Shown: positions 46,349-55,082 of the stretch, one piece after another
Position numbering within the stretch: the stretch's first letter is position 1
How the letters are laid out: every line of letters begins with the position of its first letter
Translations under genes and position numbers: made by a program
NCBI GenBank assembly: GCA_029465975.1
Contig: CM055728.1
Coordinates: forward strand, 4,609,908-4,673,907
Length of the DNA stretch: 64,000 nucleotides
Reading direction: 5' to 3'
From: Dallia pectoralis
Taxonomy: Eukaryota; Chordata; Actinopteri; Esociformes; Umbridae
Notes under the pieces: model-generated
The model's input: only the letters and a program-made list of their open reading frames with translations
The model's database searches: none
Told to the model about the DNA's origin: nothing

Positions 46349-47196
46349 ACAGCAATAGACTCAGGTAGTAGAATAGCATCCAGTAGATTTGCAACTAACA
46401 TTGAGTGACAGATTGTCTTACCGGATGAAGTCAGGAAACCCCTCTGGCGCCACAGAGTACCAAAGTCATGCACTACCCCAAAAGCGTACCTGCTGTCCGT
46501 GTAGATGTTTACAGAATGGTTTTCAGCTAGTATACAAGCTCTAGTGAGTGCAAACAATTCAGCTGCTTGCGCAGACAGGTGCGATGGTAGTTTAGCACTT
46601 TCAACAACCTCTAATGCTGAAGTGACGGCATATGCTACCAAGGGCTCCCCTGTGGGAGAACGCTGGGCAGAGCCATCTATGAAAAACTCCAGGTCAACAT
46701 TATCAATAGGTATGTCTGAGAGGTTGGGTCGTGGCTTGCTGAATTCTTCCACTATGGCTGCACAGTTGTGAGGGTCACCATCCTCATCTGTAGGCAAAAG
46801 AGTAGCAGGGTTCAGAACAGTGCATCTCTTCAGTGTAACATGAGACATTGTCAGAAGAATGTTTTGATAGTGCAGTAATCTAGCAGGGTGCAAATGTGCT
46901 GTCTTAGCCTGTGATATGAGTGAATGAACAGCATGTGGAACATGAACAGTGAGAGGGCACATGGCAACAATGTCTGCACAAGCTAGCACTGCCTCAGTAG
47001 CTGCTGCTACAGCTCTTAGGCAGCAAACTAGAGCCCGAGAGACCACATCCAATCGCTTGGAATAGTACGCCACTGGCCGCTGCTTCCCACCGTAGTCCAG
47101 TGTTAAAACAGAAGACATGAACCCATTTTTTTCACAGACAAAAAGATTAAACTGTTTCGCATGATCCGGTAAACCTAAACAGGGAGAGGTAGACAA
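46261..47196 (-). pseudogene. pol: Retroviral RNase H region of pol
   Basis: 311-codon open segment. The connection domain (LDYGGKQRPVAYYSKRLD) is followed by RNase H with FFIDGSAQRS (first Asp), QAAELFALTRA (Glu) and IYTDSRYAFG (Asp). It degrades the RNA strand of hybrids in intact relatives. It is separated from RT by a frameshift near 47200. Confidence 0.88.
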
Positions 47197-47204
47197 AGAA
47201 TGTT

Positions 47205-48490
47205 TTAGACGTTCAAGGGAAGACAGGCCATCTTGTGGCCATAAATGAGATCAGAAAGAGGCTGTGTAATTTCAGCAAAATCTGGAAGCCAGGCTCTGCA
47301 GTAGCCGGCCATACCCAGAAAGCTCATCATTTGGGTTTTTGTGATTGGTTTAGGAACTTCTAATACCGCCTTAATGCGATCTTGCCCCAGAGTCCTCCCA
47401 TTAGGTGTGATGTCATGACCCAGATATCTAACTGATTGGCTCACAAGCTGCAACTTTGTTTTTGAAACTTTGTGACATTCTCGGCTAGAAAAATCAACAA
47501 CTCCCTGGTATCAGTCTCACAGCCTTGTTTAGTTTCTGAGCACAGGAGCAAGTCATCAACATACTGTATCAGTTTACTCTCAGCCGGGGGCACAAATCCC
47601 TCCAAATTTTGAGCAAGGGCTTCTGAGAAAATAGATGGTGACTCTGTGTACCCCTGAGGAAGGACCGTCCAGGTCCAATGCTTCCTCCCGGAAAGTGAAC
47701 GCAACCCAAAATTGGGTCCATTGCTTTTCCAGGAATACTGAAAAACTTGCCAAATTTGCCAAATCAATCACATAAACAAACCAATTGCTGTTGTCACGGC
47801 CCGGTAGAAGGAGGAGGAGGAATCCAGACGAGAGAGGCCGATTGTTTGCTGTCTTTTAATATTAGCCCTACGGACAGCGCAACACATGCGCTGTCCATCA
47901 ACAGGAATACTGAAAACAAATACCGTATTCCAAATCAGGACACGTCACAAAGAAAACCAATTTGCTGTTGATGGCACATCAGATAAAACAGTAACAGGAT
48001 TGGGGACAAGATCTGGGAAACAGCTGTTGATGGCATGATAAAACAGTTTGCACCATTAACAGGTCTAAAATCCTGCACATATCGCCAATCACCATTTGCT
48101 TTACGGATAGGAAGAATTGCTGTGTTACACGGAGAACCAGGAAATGGTATTATGGCACCCCTCCCTGCTAAGGAATCATGAAACATACGAATCCCTTCTA
48201 TAGCTTCCTTACTAAGATGGTACTGAGCCCTACTAGGCCTGAATGTGGATTTAGGAGTAACGACGAGAGGTTGAACACCTTCATCTGCCCAATGTCAAAC
48301 TTATCTCTAGCCCACAGTGTGTCAGGCACTCCCTCAAACAGGGCAGAATCAACAACAGGCAGTGATACCATTTGAAACTGAGACACAGCTCTGTCAACAC
48401 CCTGTACTCCTCTCTGCACCTGCACAGACCAATAGAATGGGACACACCACACACACCCTGTGGGGGAAATTTAGAACCATCTTTCATGGC
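47205..48490 (-). pseudogene. pol: Retroviral reverse transcriptase region of pol, broken
   Basis: RT motifs are spread over several frames: DTLWARDKFDIGQ near 48310, NGDWRYVQDFRPVN near 48080, VIDLAN near 47765, TWTVLPQGYTESPSIFSEAL near 47650, catalytic YVDDLLL near 47560, and FLGMAGYCRAWLPDF near 47300. At least four frameshifts, a short internal duplication near 47965-48050 and a 160-bp insertion at 47794-47953 disrupt it. Confidence 0.88.
47794..47953. mobile_element. 160-bp insertion in RT with 16-17-bp target duplication
   Basis: The insert is flanked by AAACCAATTGCTGTTG (47778-47793) and AAACCAATTTGCTGTTG (47954-47970), a near-perfect direct repeat that would restore the RT frame region if collapsed. 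The insert contains TCACGGCCCGGTAGAAGGAG at one end and CAGGACACGTCACAAAG at the other. It lacks an obvious poly(A) tail; the long duplication length suggests LINE-type integration. Family not recognised. Confidence 0.7.
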
Positions 48491-48736
48491 AATCTAATCA
48501 TTAATGTCTAATACAGTTTTTAACCAGGGCCCAGCATCACCCCAGAAAACCTTGTCTGTCTTAGCAATTGAAATGTGAGGTATGCTATCTGAGAAGTCAA
48601 ATAGTTTCTGCTGTTTGCAAGTCAGTTGAACTGCTAACTCACAATGTTCTAATCCTATATACCCATTTCTGCATATTATAGCCTCAGAACCCACTTTGAC
48701 CCCCCAATGCTTCTCATAAAACAAATCTCTAACAAA

Positions 48737-49291
48737 TTAGGAACATTTTAACATACAATGTAACCCCGTTGCAGAAATGAACGTACCCTTTTGTTCCCAG
48801 TGAGAACGTACAATGGAAAATATTTCATCAATGCGTTTAGAGTTTACATCTGGTTCTACATTCCATGCATAATGCCAATCTGGACCTGTCTGAATGTCAG
48901 ACAGCATCATTATTTGATAGTTTTCTTGTGGTTGTGTAAATTTAATACCATCTAATCCACAAGTAACTTCCATGCCCAATTTGCACATGAGGTCCCTGCC
49001 AGCCAAATTACAAGGACAACATGAGGAAAAAACAAATTGGTGCTGACATCTTGTACCTTCTACAGATAACGGCATAGTTAATGCCTCTGTCATTTCCACA
49101 CCAGAAGCACCTACAGTGCGTACAGTTTCATTTGACATGGGAAATTTTAACATGGGGTCATGCATGATAACAGATAATGCAGCACCTGTGTCTACTAGGA
49201 AACGCAAAGGCTTACCGTCAATCAGAAAGGTTACAAAGGTTCTTGTCCATGACACCTGGTCCAGGCCTGGTTGAGGGCCATTTACTGACAC
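48737..49291 (-). pseudogene. pol: Retroviral aspartic protease region
   Basis: 184-codon open segment with the protease active-site motif LVDTGAALSVI and a downstream NLAGRDLMCKLG flap/helix region (G-R-D). It would cleave Gag-Pol in intact relatives. The following 48494-48724 segment continues pol in another frame. Confidence 0.88.
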
Positions 49292-49484
49292 CTGGTTGTG
49301 GGCTTTTCCTTATTGTGTTTCCTTACATTAGAATTTAGAGAACTGGTCAGATCTACACCAACAAACAGACACACATTTCCTTCATTGCCATTAAATACAT
49401 AATGTCACATCAAGTGCATGTTCAGCATATTCATATCAGATCATGACATGATTGAACTATTGCATTGGATACCTTTGGTCTTGG

Positions 49485-50520
49485 TTATTTTCTTGAGAAA
49501 TAAATCGTGTGCGACCTTGTCAACTGTCTCTGCTGTACTTCATTCTTCCTTAGGTTTGGTGAGTGTGACTCTGCGTGACGGTCCCGTCTGCCATCCACAA
49601 CCCCACGGCTCAGGGCACTGTCTACAAATGTGACCATTTTTACCGCAGCTATAACATGACCAGCCATTTGTCCGGTCCCGCCACCCTCCCGTCCGCCTCC
49701 CCCTCTGCCGGGTCCTCCGTTTCGAAATTGGTCTCTTCTCCCAAACCCATCCACTCCACCTCCTCCACCCATCCTTGTCCGTCGTAATACATCAGCTGAG
49801 CAGCCTGTAGTCTTGAGTTTCCCTTTTTCTCGTAAAGAGTCTCTTTATCTTGTTTCTCAGTATCCACCTTCTGCTGCTGCCTTTCCACATGCTTGCAATG
49901 GTCCATTACAGTCTGTAGGGAGGCTGATTCCCATCCCACACAACTGAGTTTCACTGTCTCGCTCAAAGCAGAGTTCAGTCCCAGGACCAGTGCAGCCTTC
50001 AGCTGGCTGTGGTAGTTTTCAGAGTTCTCAATTTGGCTAATACTACTGAATTTCTTGAAACAACTCTCCAGCCTGTCCCTGAAGTCATCCACTGATTCTT
50101 CAGGACCCTGCACACACTTGTAAATGGCAGGCCAGTCAGTTAAGGTTGGGTAGGCTGTTGTGATTTTCTCCAGAAGAACCTTGAGTTGTGTCTGGTATGC
50201 ACCCTCCTCTGACCAGAGGAGTTCTTTATTGAATCCGTCTCGGACGTCTGCCCAGCGCAGTCTCATCTTGGCGCGTGTGATGTATGCAATATCTGCCCCT
50301 GACGGCTTGTAGAGACGCACCAATTTTTCCATTTGGTCGCTGAACTCAACCGAGTCCTTGATTGGATCTGGCAGCTCTTTTGTCTTTCCCATTTCCTATA
50401 GTCATCCCACTTTACTTTCTCTTTGTTTTTACCCTTATCATACTCCTCCAACTTCCTCTTACATTCAGTTAGCCTAGCTTCGCTAAATGTTCCTTTTATT
50501 GGGAAATCAGATACTTTGTG
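49485..50520 (-). pseudogene. gag: Retroviral gag, truncated at the 5' end and frameshifted
   Basis: Main open part 49649-50392 (247 codons) is capsid-like: WPAIYKCVQGPEESVDDFRDRLES and ALVLGLNSALSETVKLSCVG resemble the p30 major homology region. A Gly/Arg-rich stretch and one zinc knuckle, CYSCGKNGHICRQC (49615-49656), follow in another frame. Upstream, KRKLEEYDKGKNKEKVKWDD reads in a third frame to about 50520, where it joins env-derived sequence. The matrix-coding 5' half of gag is missing. Confidence 0.85.
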
Positions 50521-50526
50521 CCATAA

Positions 50527-50717
50527 TCGAACTCAGAGTCCTTCAAATCAACCAATGGCATATTTAACACTACAGACACAGCTTTGGTGCACATTTTCTT
50601 GATGCACATGACAATCATCAATATAGCTACTAGGATAACTATACCATATTTGACCCAGTGAAAAATTCTGCTTCCCCAGACTCCCAGATAAGCTTTCAGC
50701 CAGCTAAATGGATCCCA
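50527..50717 (-). repeat. Second copy of the env 3' region, fused between PBS and gag
   Basis: Matches env positions 43381-43577 nearly base for base, with a 6-bp in-frame deletion and at least one substitution, in the same orientation. One edge lies in the primer-binding site, where GGATCCCAT is shared by both sequences. The other edge joins gag. Confidence 0.92.
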
Positions 50718-50729
50718 TCCTCGTCGCCA
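50712..50729 (-). promoter_or_regulatory. Primer-binding site matching tRNA-Ser(GCU)
   Basis: Minus strand TGGCGACGAGGATGGGAT is the exact complement of the 3' 18 nucleotides of vertebrate tRNA-Ser(GCU) including CCA (ATCCCATCCTCGTCG-CCA, from memory of the human gene). Position between the LTR region and gag is as expected. Seven bases separate it from the nearest CA on the LTR side, so the exact LTR end is unclear. Confidence 0.85.
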
Positions 50730-50795
50730 TCTATCGTGGAATTATTTAAAGGGAAGACAGAGACTGTAGTTTCTTTTAATAATAAAAATGTAATT

Positions 50796-51282
50796 ATTCA
50801 AGATTCATGAACCTGGAGCAGTTAACAACACATTAACATGTCAAGTCAAATGCTCAACCATTATTAGGTTGAACTAGGTTATAGTAGTAGCTTTATTCAA
50901 GATTCATGAACCTGGAGCAGTTAACAACACATTTACATGTCAAGTCAAATGCTCAACCATTATTAGGTTGAACTAGGTTATAGTAGTAGCTTTATTCAAG
51001 ATTCATGAACCTGGATCAGTTAACAACACATTTACATGTCAAGTCAAATGCTCAACCATTATTAGGTTGAACTAGGTTATAGTAGTAGCTTTATTCAAGA
51101 TTCATGAACCTGGAGCAGTTAACAACACATTTACATGTCAAGTCAAAATGCTCAACCATTATTAGGTTGAACTAGGTTATAGTAGTAGCTTTATTCAAGA
51201 TTCATGAACCTGGAGCAGTTAACAACACATTTACATGTCAAGTCAAATGCTCAACCATTATTAGGTTGACGTCTGCTATATA
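50796..51282 (-). repeat. 99-bp tandem repeat in the 5' LTR, about 5 copies, each with AATAAA
   Basis: Period 99 (50796, 50895, ...), very homogeneous. On the minus strand each unit reads ...GGTTCATGAATCTTGAATAAAGC..., so a poly(A)-signal unit of R has been multiplied. The last copy, nearest the PBS, is altered to GAATAATTAC. Confidence 0.9.
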
Positions 51283-51702
51283 TACGTCCAGTATAAACCC
51301 TCCCTCTATATATACGTCCAGTATAAACCCTCCCTCTATATATACGTCCAGTATAAACCCTCCCTCTATATATACGTCCAGTATAAACCCTCCCTCTATA
51401 TATACGTCCAGTATAAACCCTCCCTCTATATATACGTCCAGTATAAACCCTCCCTCTATATATACGTCCAGTATAAACCCTCCCTCTATATATACGTCCA
51501 GTATAAACCCTACCTCTATATATACGTCCAGTATAAACCCTCCCTCTATATATACGTCCAGTATAAACCCTCCCTCTATATATACGTCCAGTATAAACCC
51601 TCCCTCTATATATACGTCCAGTATAAACCCTACCTCTATATATACGTCCAGTATAAACCCTCCCTCTATATATACGTCCAGTATAAACCCTCCCTCTCCC
51701 GT
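51283..51702 (-). repeat. 30-bp tandem repeat in the 5' LTR, 14 copies, each with a TATA-like box
   Basis: Almost identical 30-bp units. On the minus strand each has GGGTTTATACTGGACGTATATATAG, a TATA-box-like core at the position expected for U3/R. The 30-bp period leaves the array open in frame on both strands, producing spurious 163-codon frames. Confidence 0.95.
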
Positions 51703-52000
51703 ACAGGTTGTGATGCCTTTAAAGCCCATGTTATTCTATCCTCCCCGTACATGTTATTAACTCTGGAGTCCCTCTTATCTGGAACCCATAAAGTCTACAT
51801 GGCTCAATCAAAACACATCATGCGCCTGGGAGAGGACATGAGACTTCCCATGGGAACTGAACAGTTATTTACAGCAGAACCATTCAGATTGGACAACAAT
51901 GCATTTGAATATAACATAATATTGAAAATTCCACCACACTGACCATAGACATAGATACATCAGAAAGTACTTATAGGGTTTTTTATATTGACAACATGGC
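51703..52000 (-). other. Outer part of the retroviral 5' LTR (U3), including the 62-bp repeat right copy
   Basis: Contains no gene. Its outer edge, 51939-52000, is identical to 43053-43114. Confidence 0.6.
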
Positions 52001-52758
52001 TACTTGTTTGTGAACAATGACACATAGACTTTTGCAGACAATCAATTGTGTGTTGCTGTATGTACTGAATGTTTTGAGAAATACACCCACAGGTATGCAA
52101 ATGTGACCTAGTGTGTTAGATGTCTCGTGAATCACTCTCTGAGCCAGTCGAGTTGGTAGCAGCCCGTTTATTCGAGTAGGGTATATTTGCAGAGCTTGTC
52201 GGGGGCGTAACCTGACATGGGCGTAACCTTATATGTCAGGTTACCCCCACTGAAGTTTGCCATTGGACAGATGTTTTTAATATGCGCATGCATTTATGAT
52301 GGAGAACTAACACATGCATCAACATTATGCGGGTAAGTGCTACCAAAATACAACCTTTATATATAGGCCTATATTTATTTATGGATAGTTAACGCGTTGA
52401 CTTTAGGTTCTCTTTAATCAAATCTGATATTGTATAGTTTGCTAGTCACAGAATACAAAAAACACGACAACCCTTTATAGATACGTTAAAGGATCTGACG
52501 TAGAGCTAGTCAGTTACCGTAAGTTATAGATGAAGTTGCTAGTTGCTAGATGAAGTTGCTGCTTTATTTATCAATCAGCGTTTTGTGTTAACTGCGTTTT
52601 ATTTTTGTTACGTTCAGAATTTTAACTAGCTCAATGAATTTATCATTTTGGGGTTTTGAAATGTGCATAATTAGTTAACATATTTACGCAAATTTTGCAG
52701 TTCCTGCTGCCGTGCGGTGCTCAAACACAGAGCGTTACAACTATCCCTTTTGCTTCAG
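52001..52758. other. No gene; possible LTR end with hairpin
   Basis: On the minus strand AATAAACGGGCTGCTACCAACTCGACTGG...GATTCACGAGACA (ending at 52121) has the look of an R-U5 end with AATAAA and terminal CA. A 12-bp-arm hairpin (GTAACCTGACAT / ATGTCAGGTTAC) lies at about 52209-52246. No partner LTR was found. Confidence 0.3.
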
Positions 52759-52896
52759 GACATCTCGGATCCAGAAGACAAGCGAGAGGCTCTCTCCCTT
52801 TTCATGTTTTTGTTTAGTAATTACAATGACAGCGAAATATTAATGGGAGAAATGGAAAGACGTGGACTTCGTGTGAATTATGATATAAGGCTGTAA
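52759..52896 (+). CDS. Unassigned exon-like ORF with splice acceptor and stop
   Basis: A good acceptor (CTATCCCTTTTGCTTCAG) is followed by 45 codons, DISDPEDKREALSLFMFLFS and on to GEMERRGLRVNYDIRL, then TAA. Its composition (charged, no low-complexity) looks like real protein. No matching upstream exon is seen, and I do not recognise the family; it may be the last exon of a host gene or of a transposon. Confidence 0.3.
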   Translation, partial: DISDPEDKREALSLFMFLFSNYNDSEILMGEMERRGLRVNYDIRL

Positions 52897-53240
52897 GGGG
52901 AATCTGACAGTACCGTCTTAGAACCGGGGGTTTTCTAATGGTGTAGTAAATGTTATTTACCCTAAGTTGATATATTTTTTTTGTGTCTTTGCGAAAGGCA
53001 CTTTATCCTAAGTTGATTTTTATGTTTTAGTTTGTATCAGAGCTTTGATCAACTACATGGTAAATGAATTAGTCACAATTCTCAATCATCAACCTTCTAA
53101 TTATGAAGCTATGACTCATCAAACAAACTACAACTGTACGTATGTATGCATGTGTCTGTTAAGACTGCACAAAGAAGCTGCAAGTGGTCTGTTGGAATCT
53201 AGAGTTTTATGTTGAAAAAAATATGAATTAAATCACACGG
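52897..53240. other. No gene recognised
   Basis: AT-rich sequence up to the DIRS-like fragment. Confidence 0.4.
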
Positions 53241-53345
53241 ACTCCAAGTGTGGTTTGCGGACCTAATATCTCTCCTCGTCGGTTCTCCTCTGGAGATTCC
53301 GATCAGGAGGGACTTGCTTTCCCAGGCGCATGGGGTCATCCTTCA
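53241..53345 (+). mobile_element. DIRS-like retrotransposon fragment, cut by the assembly gap
   Basis: One frame reads WFADLISLLVGSPLEIPIRR then DLLSQAHGVIL, which resembles the conserved W(Y/F)PDL...LP.R.DLLSQA.G segment of DIRS/Ngaro polyproteins between RNase H and the tyrosine recombinase. It runs into the N gap. Confidence 0.6.
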
Positions 53346-53845
53346 NNNNNNNNNNNNNNNNNNNNNNNNNNNNNNNNNNNNNNNNNNNNNNNNNNNNNNN
53401 NNNNNNNNNNNNNNNNNNNNNNNNNNNNNNNNNNNNNNNNNNNNNNNNNNNNNNNNNNNNNNNNNNNNNNNNNNNNNNNNNNNNNNNNNNNNNNNNNNNN
53501 NNNNNNNNNNNNNNNNNNNNNNNNNNNNNNNNNNNNNNNNNNNNNNNNNNNNNNNNNNNNNNNNNNNNNNNNNNNNNNNNNNNNNNNNNNNNNNNNNNNN
53601 NNNNNNNNNNNNNNNNNNNNNNNNNNNNNNNNNNNNNNNNNNNNNNNNNNNNNNNNNNNNNNNNNNNNNNNNNNNNNNNNNNNNNNNNNNNNNNNNNNNN
53701 NNNNNNNNNNNNNNNNNNNNNNNNNNNNNNNNNNNNNNNNNNNNNNNNNNNNNNNNNNNNNNNNNNNNNNNNNNNNNNNNNNNNNNNNNNNNNNNNNNNN
53801 NNNNNNNNNNNNNNNNNNNNNNNNNNNNNNNNNNNNNNNNNNNNN
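53346..53845. other. Assembly gap, 500 N
   Basis: Exactly 500 undefined bases, a placeholder length. Real length and content unknown. All reading frames spanning it are meaningless. Confidence 1.
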
Positions 53846-53987
53846 GCTTGGCAAAACAACTTTGATCATGTGTGTTTGTTGTGTGGGGTCAAGCAATGGT
53901 TATGACAACAACACAAAACAAAACAAGTATTTTCTCACAGGTGTTTGGGGCATTTCACATGTTAGTCGGAGAGAGTCAGGCAGCACA

Positions 53988-54540
53988 ATGAGGAGGCAGA
54001 CGTTTTATATTGCACAGGAGGCTTGCAAGATAATTTATGATATAAAAGAAAATAATGACCAGGAGGACAATGCTGCATATAATGAGGATGAATCAACTGA
54101 TGAAGAGGGTTCAGGGTCAGAAGAGGAACATTATGATGAGGTGATAGATCCAACATACAGACCACATGCTACTTCTTCCTCTGAAGAAGCCCCCACATCT
54201 CTTGCTGCAGAAATGGAAGATGATTATGAATTTTAGGAAATGGATGAACGTGATGATGAGGAAGAATCTGAAGCTGATATGGAAGAAGTGTCAGAAGTGG
54301 AGCACGGCACCTATTATGACGAAGAATGTTGTCAGCAGAGAGAGAGACAAGCCACAATGGTCCAACTGCATATGCAAGGTCTCAGATTGATGACATAAAG
54401 TCCACTTTTCACCTGTTTCTGCCTATTGAAGACATAGTGCTGAACATGACAAACAAGGAGGGGCAACGCATTTATGGTAACAAGTTGAGAAAGATGAATC
54501 AAATGGATTTGCAGGCATATGTGGGTATGTTTTATGTCAA
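53988..54540 (+). pseudogene. piggyBac-type transposase N-terminus, broken
   Basis: ATG at 53988 opens an acidic N-terminal region (DESTDEEGSGSEEE, SSSEEAP) that meets TAG at 54234, continues as DERDDEEESEADMEE, then after a frameshift reads IKSTFHLFLPIEDIVLNMTN and MNQMDLQAYVGM. This matches the start of the piggyBac transposase core (PGBD4-like ...TN.EG...DL.AY.G). The catalytic DDD core is absent, replaced by the right terminal region. Confidence 0.75.
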
Positions 54541-54549
54541 TAAGGTCTA

Positions 54550-55078
54550 TTGGCTCTAAATTCCCCAAAAAAATCAAAACTTTTCTAATAATGGGTTGAA
54601 CTGAAGTATGACTAAAGGTGTAACACAAAATCTATTGAAAATTTATACTGTATGCTTTATAAACAGTCAAACCAGGCGGGTCATTTTTGACCCCAGAGGA
54701 CAAAAGGTGTGATTATGGGCTGCCATTTCTAAATAATAAAATTATTCAAAAACAGCATCCTGACTATACTTTGACAAATACCACTCAGTGATAAGTCAAA
54801 TAGTCAAAATAATATTAGGTCAAAATAATTCCTAGTTTTTTTCAGTTTTGTACTCAAAAAAAGGGTATACTTTTATGTAAACAGGGTCATTTGGCTCTAA
54901 TTTCCCAAAAAAAGCAATTTTTTTCTATTAATGGGTTGAACTGAAGTAAGACTAAAGGTGTAATACAAAATCTATTGAAAATGTATACTGTATGCTTTAT
55001 AAACAGTCAAACCAGGCGGGGTCATTTTTGACCCCAGAGGACAAAAGGTGTAAGGCATTTGGGAGGACAACACGAGGG
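54550..55078 (+). mobile_element. piggyBac right end with 341-bp duplicated subterminal block, next to TTAA
   Basis: Two copies of a roughly 162-bp block (54550-54711 and 54891-55052), both containing TCATTTTTGACCCC and AGAGGACAAAAGGTGT, precede the end AGGACAACACGAGGG, followed directly by TTAA at 55079-55082. CCCTCGTGTTGTCCTCC is a piggyBac-type terminal motif and TTAA its target. The left end was not found; it may be in the N gap. Confidence 0.75.
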
Positions 55079-55082
55079 TTAA

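Larger units (their letters stand above)
43053..52000 (-). mobile_element. Defective gamma-type endogenous retrovirus
   Basis: Minus-strand order from right to left: repeat-expanded 5' LTR region (about 50730-52000), primer-binding site, truncated gag, protease, RT, RNase H, integrase, env, then a 62-bp identical copy of the 5' LTR edge at 43053-43114. The single zinc knuckle, DDE integrase with a GPF-type tail, env overlapping the end of pol, and the CX6CC transmembrane motif place it with class I (gamma/epsilon-like) retroviruses. Frameshifts, stops, a 64-bp duplication, a 160-bp insertion and a 5' rearrangement make it non-functional. The 3' LTR is missing except for the 62-bp stub. Confidence 0.85.

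Noticed and set aside
50712..50729. tRNA-Ser match as a tRNA gene
   Set aside because: Only the 3' 18 bases match and they sit between LTR and gag, so this is a retroviral primer-binding site.
51238..51760. 163-codon frames with SIYTSSINPP / GGFILDVYIE repeats
   Set aside because: Consequence of the 30-bp LTR tandem repeat.
53248..54236. Long frames across the N stretch
   Set aside because: Undefined bases cannot support coding; the frames are artefacts of the gap.
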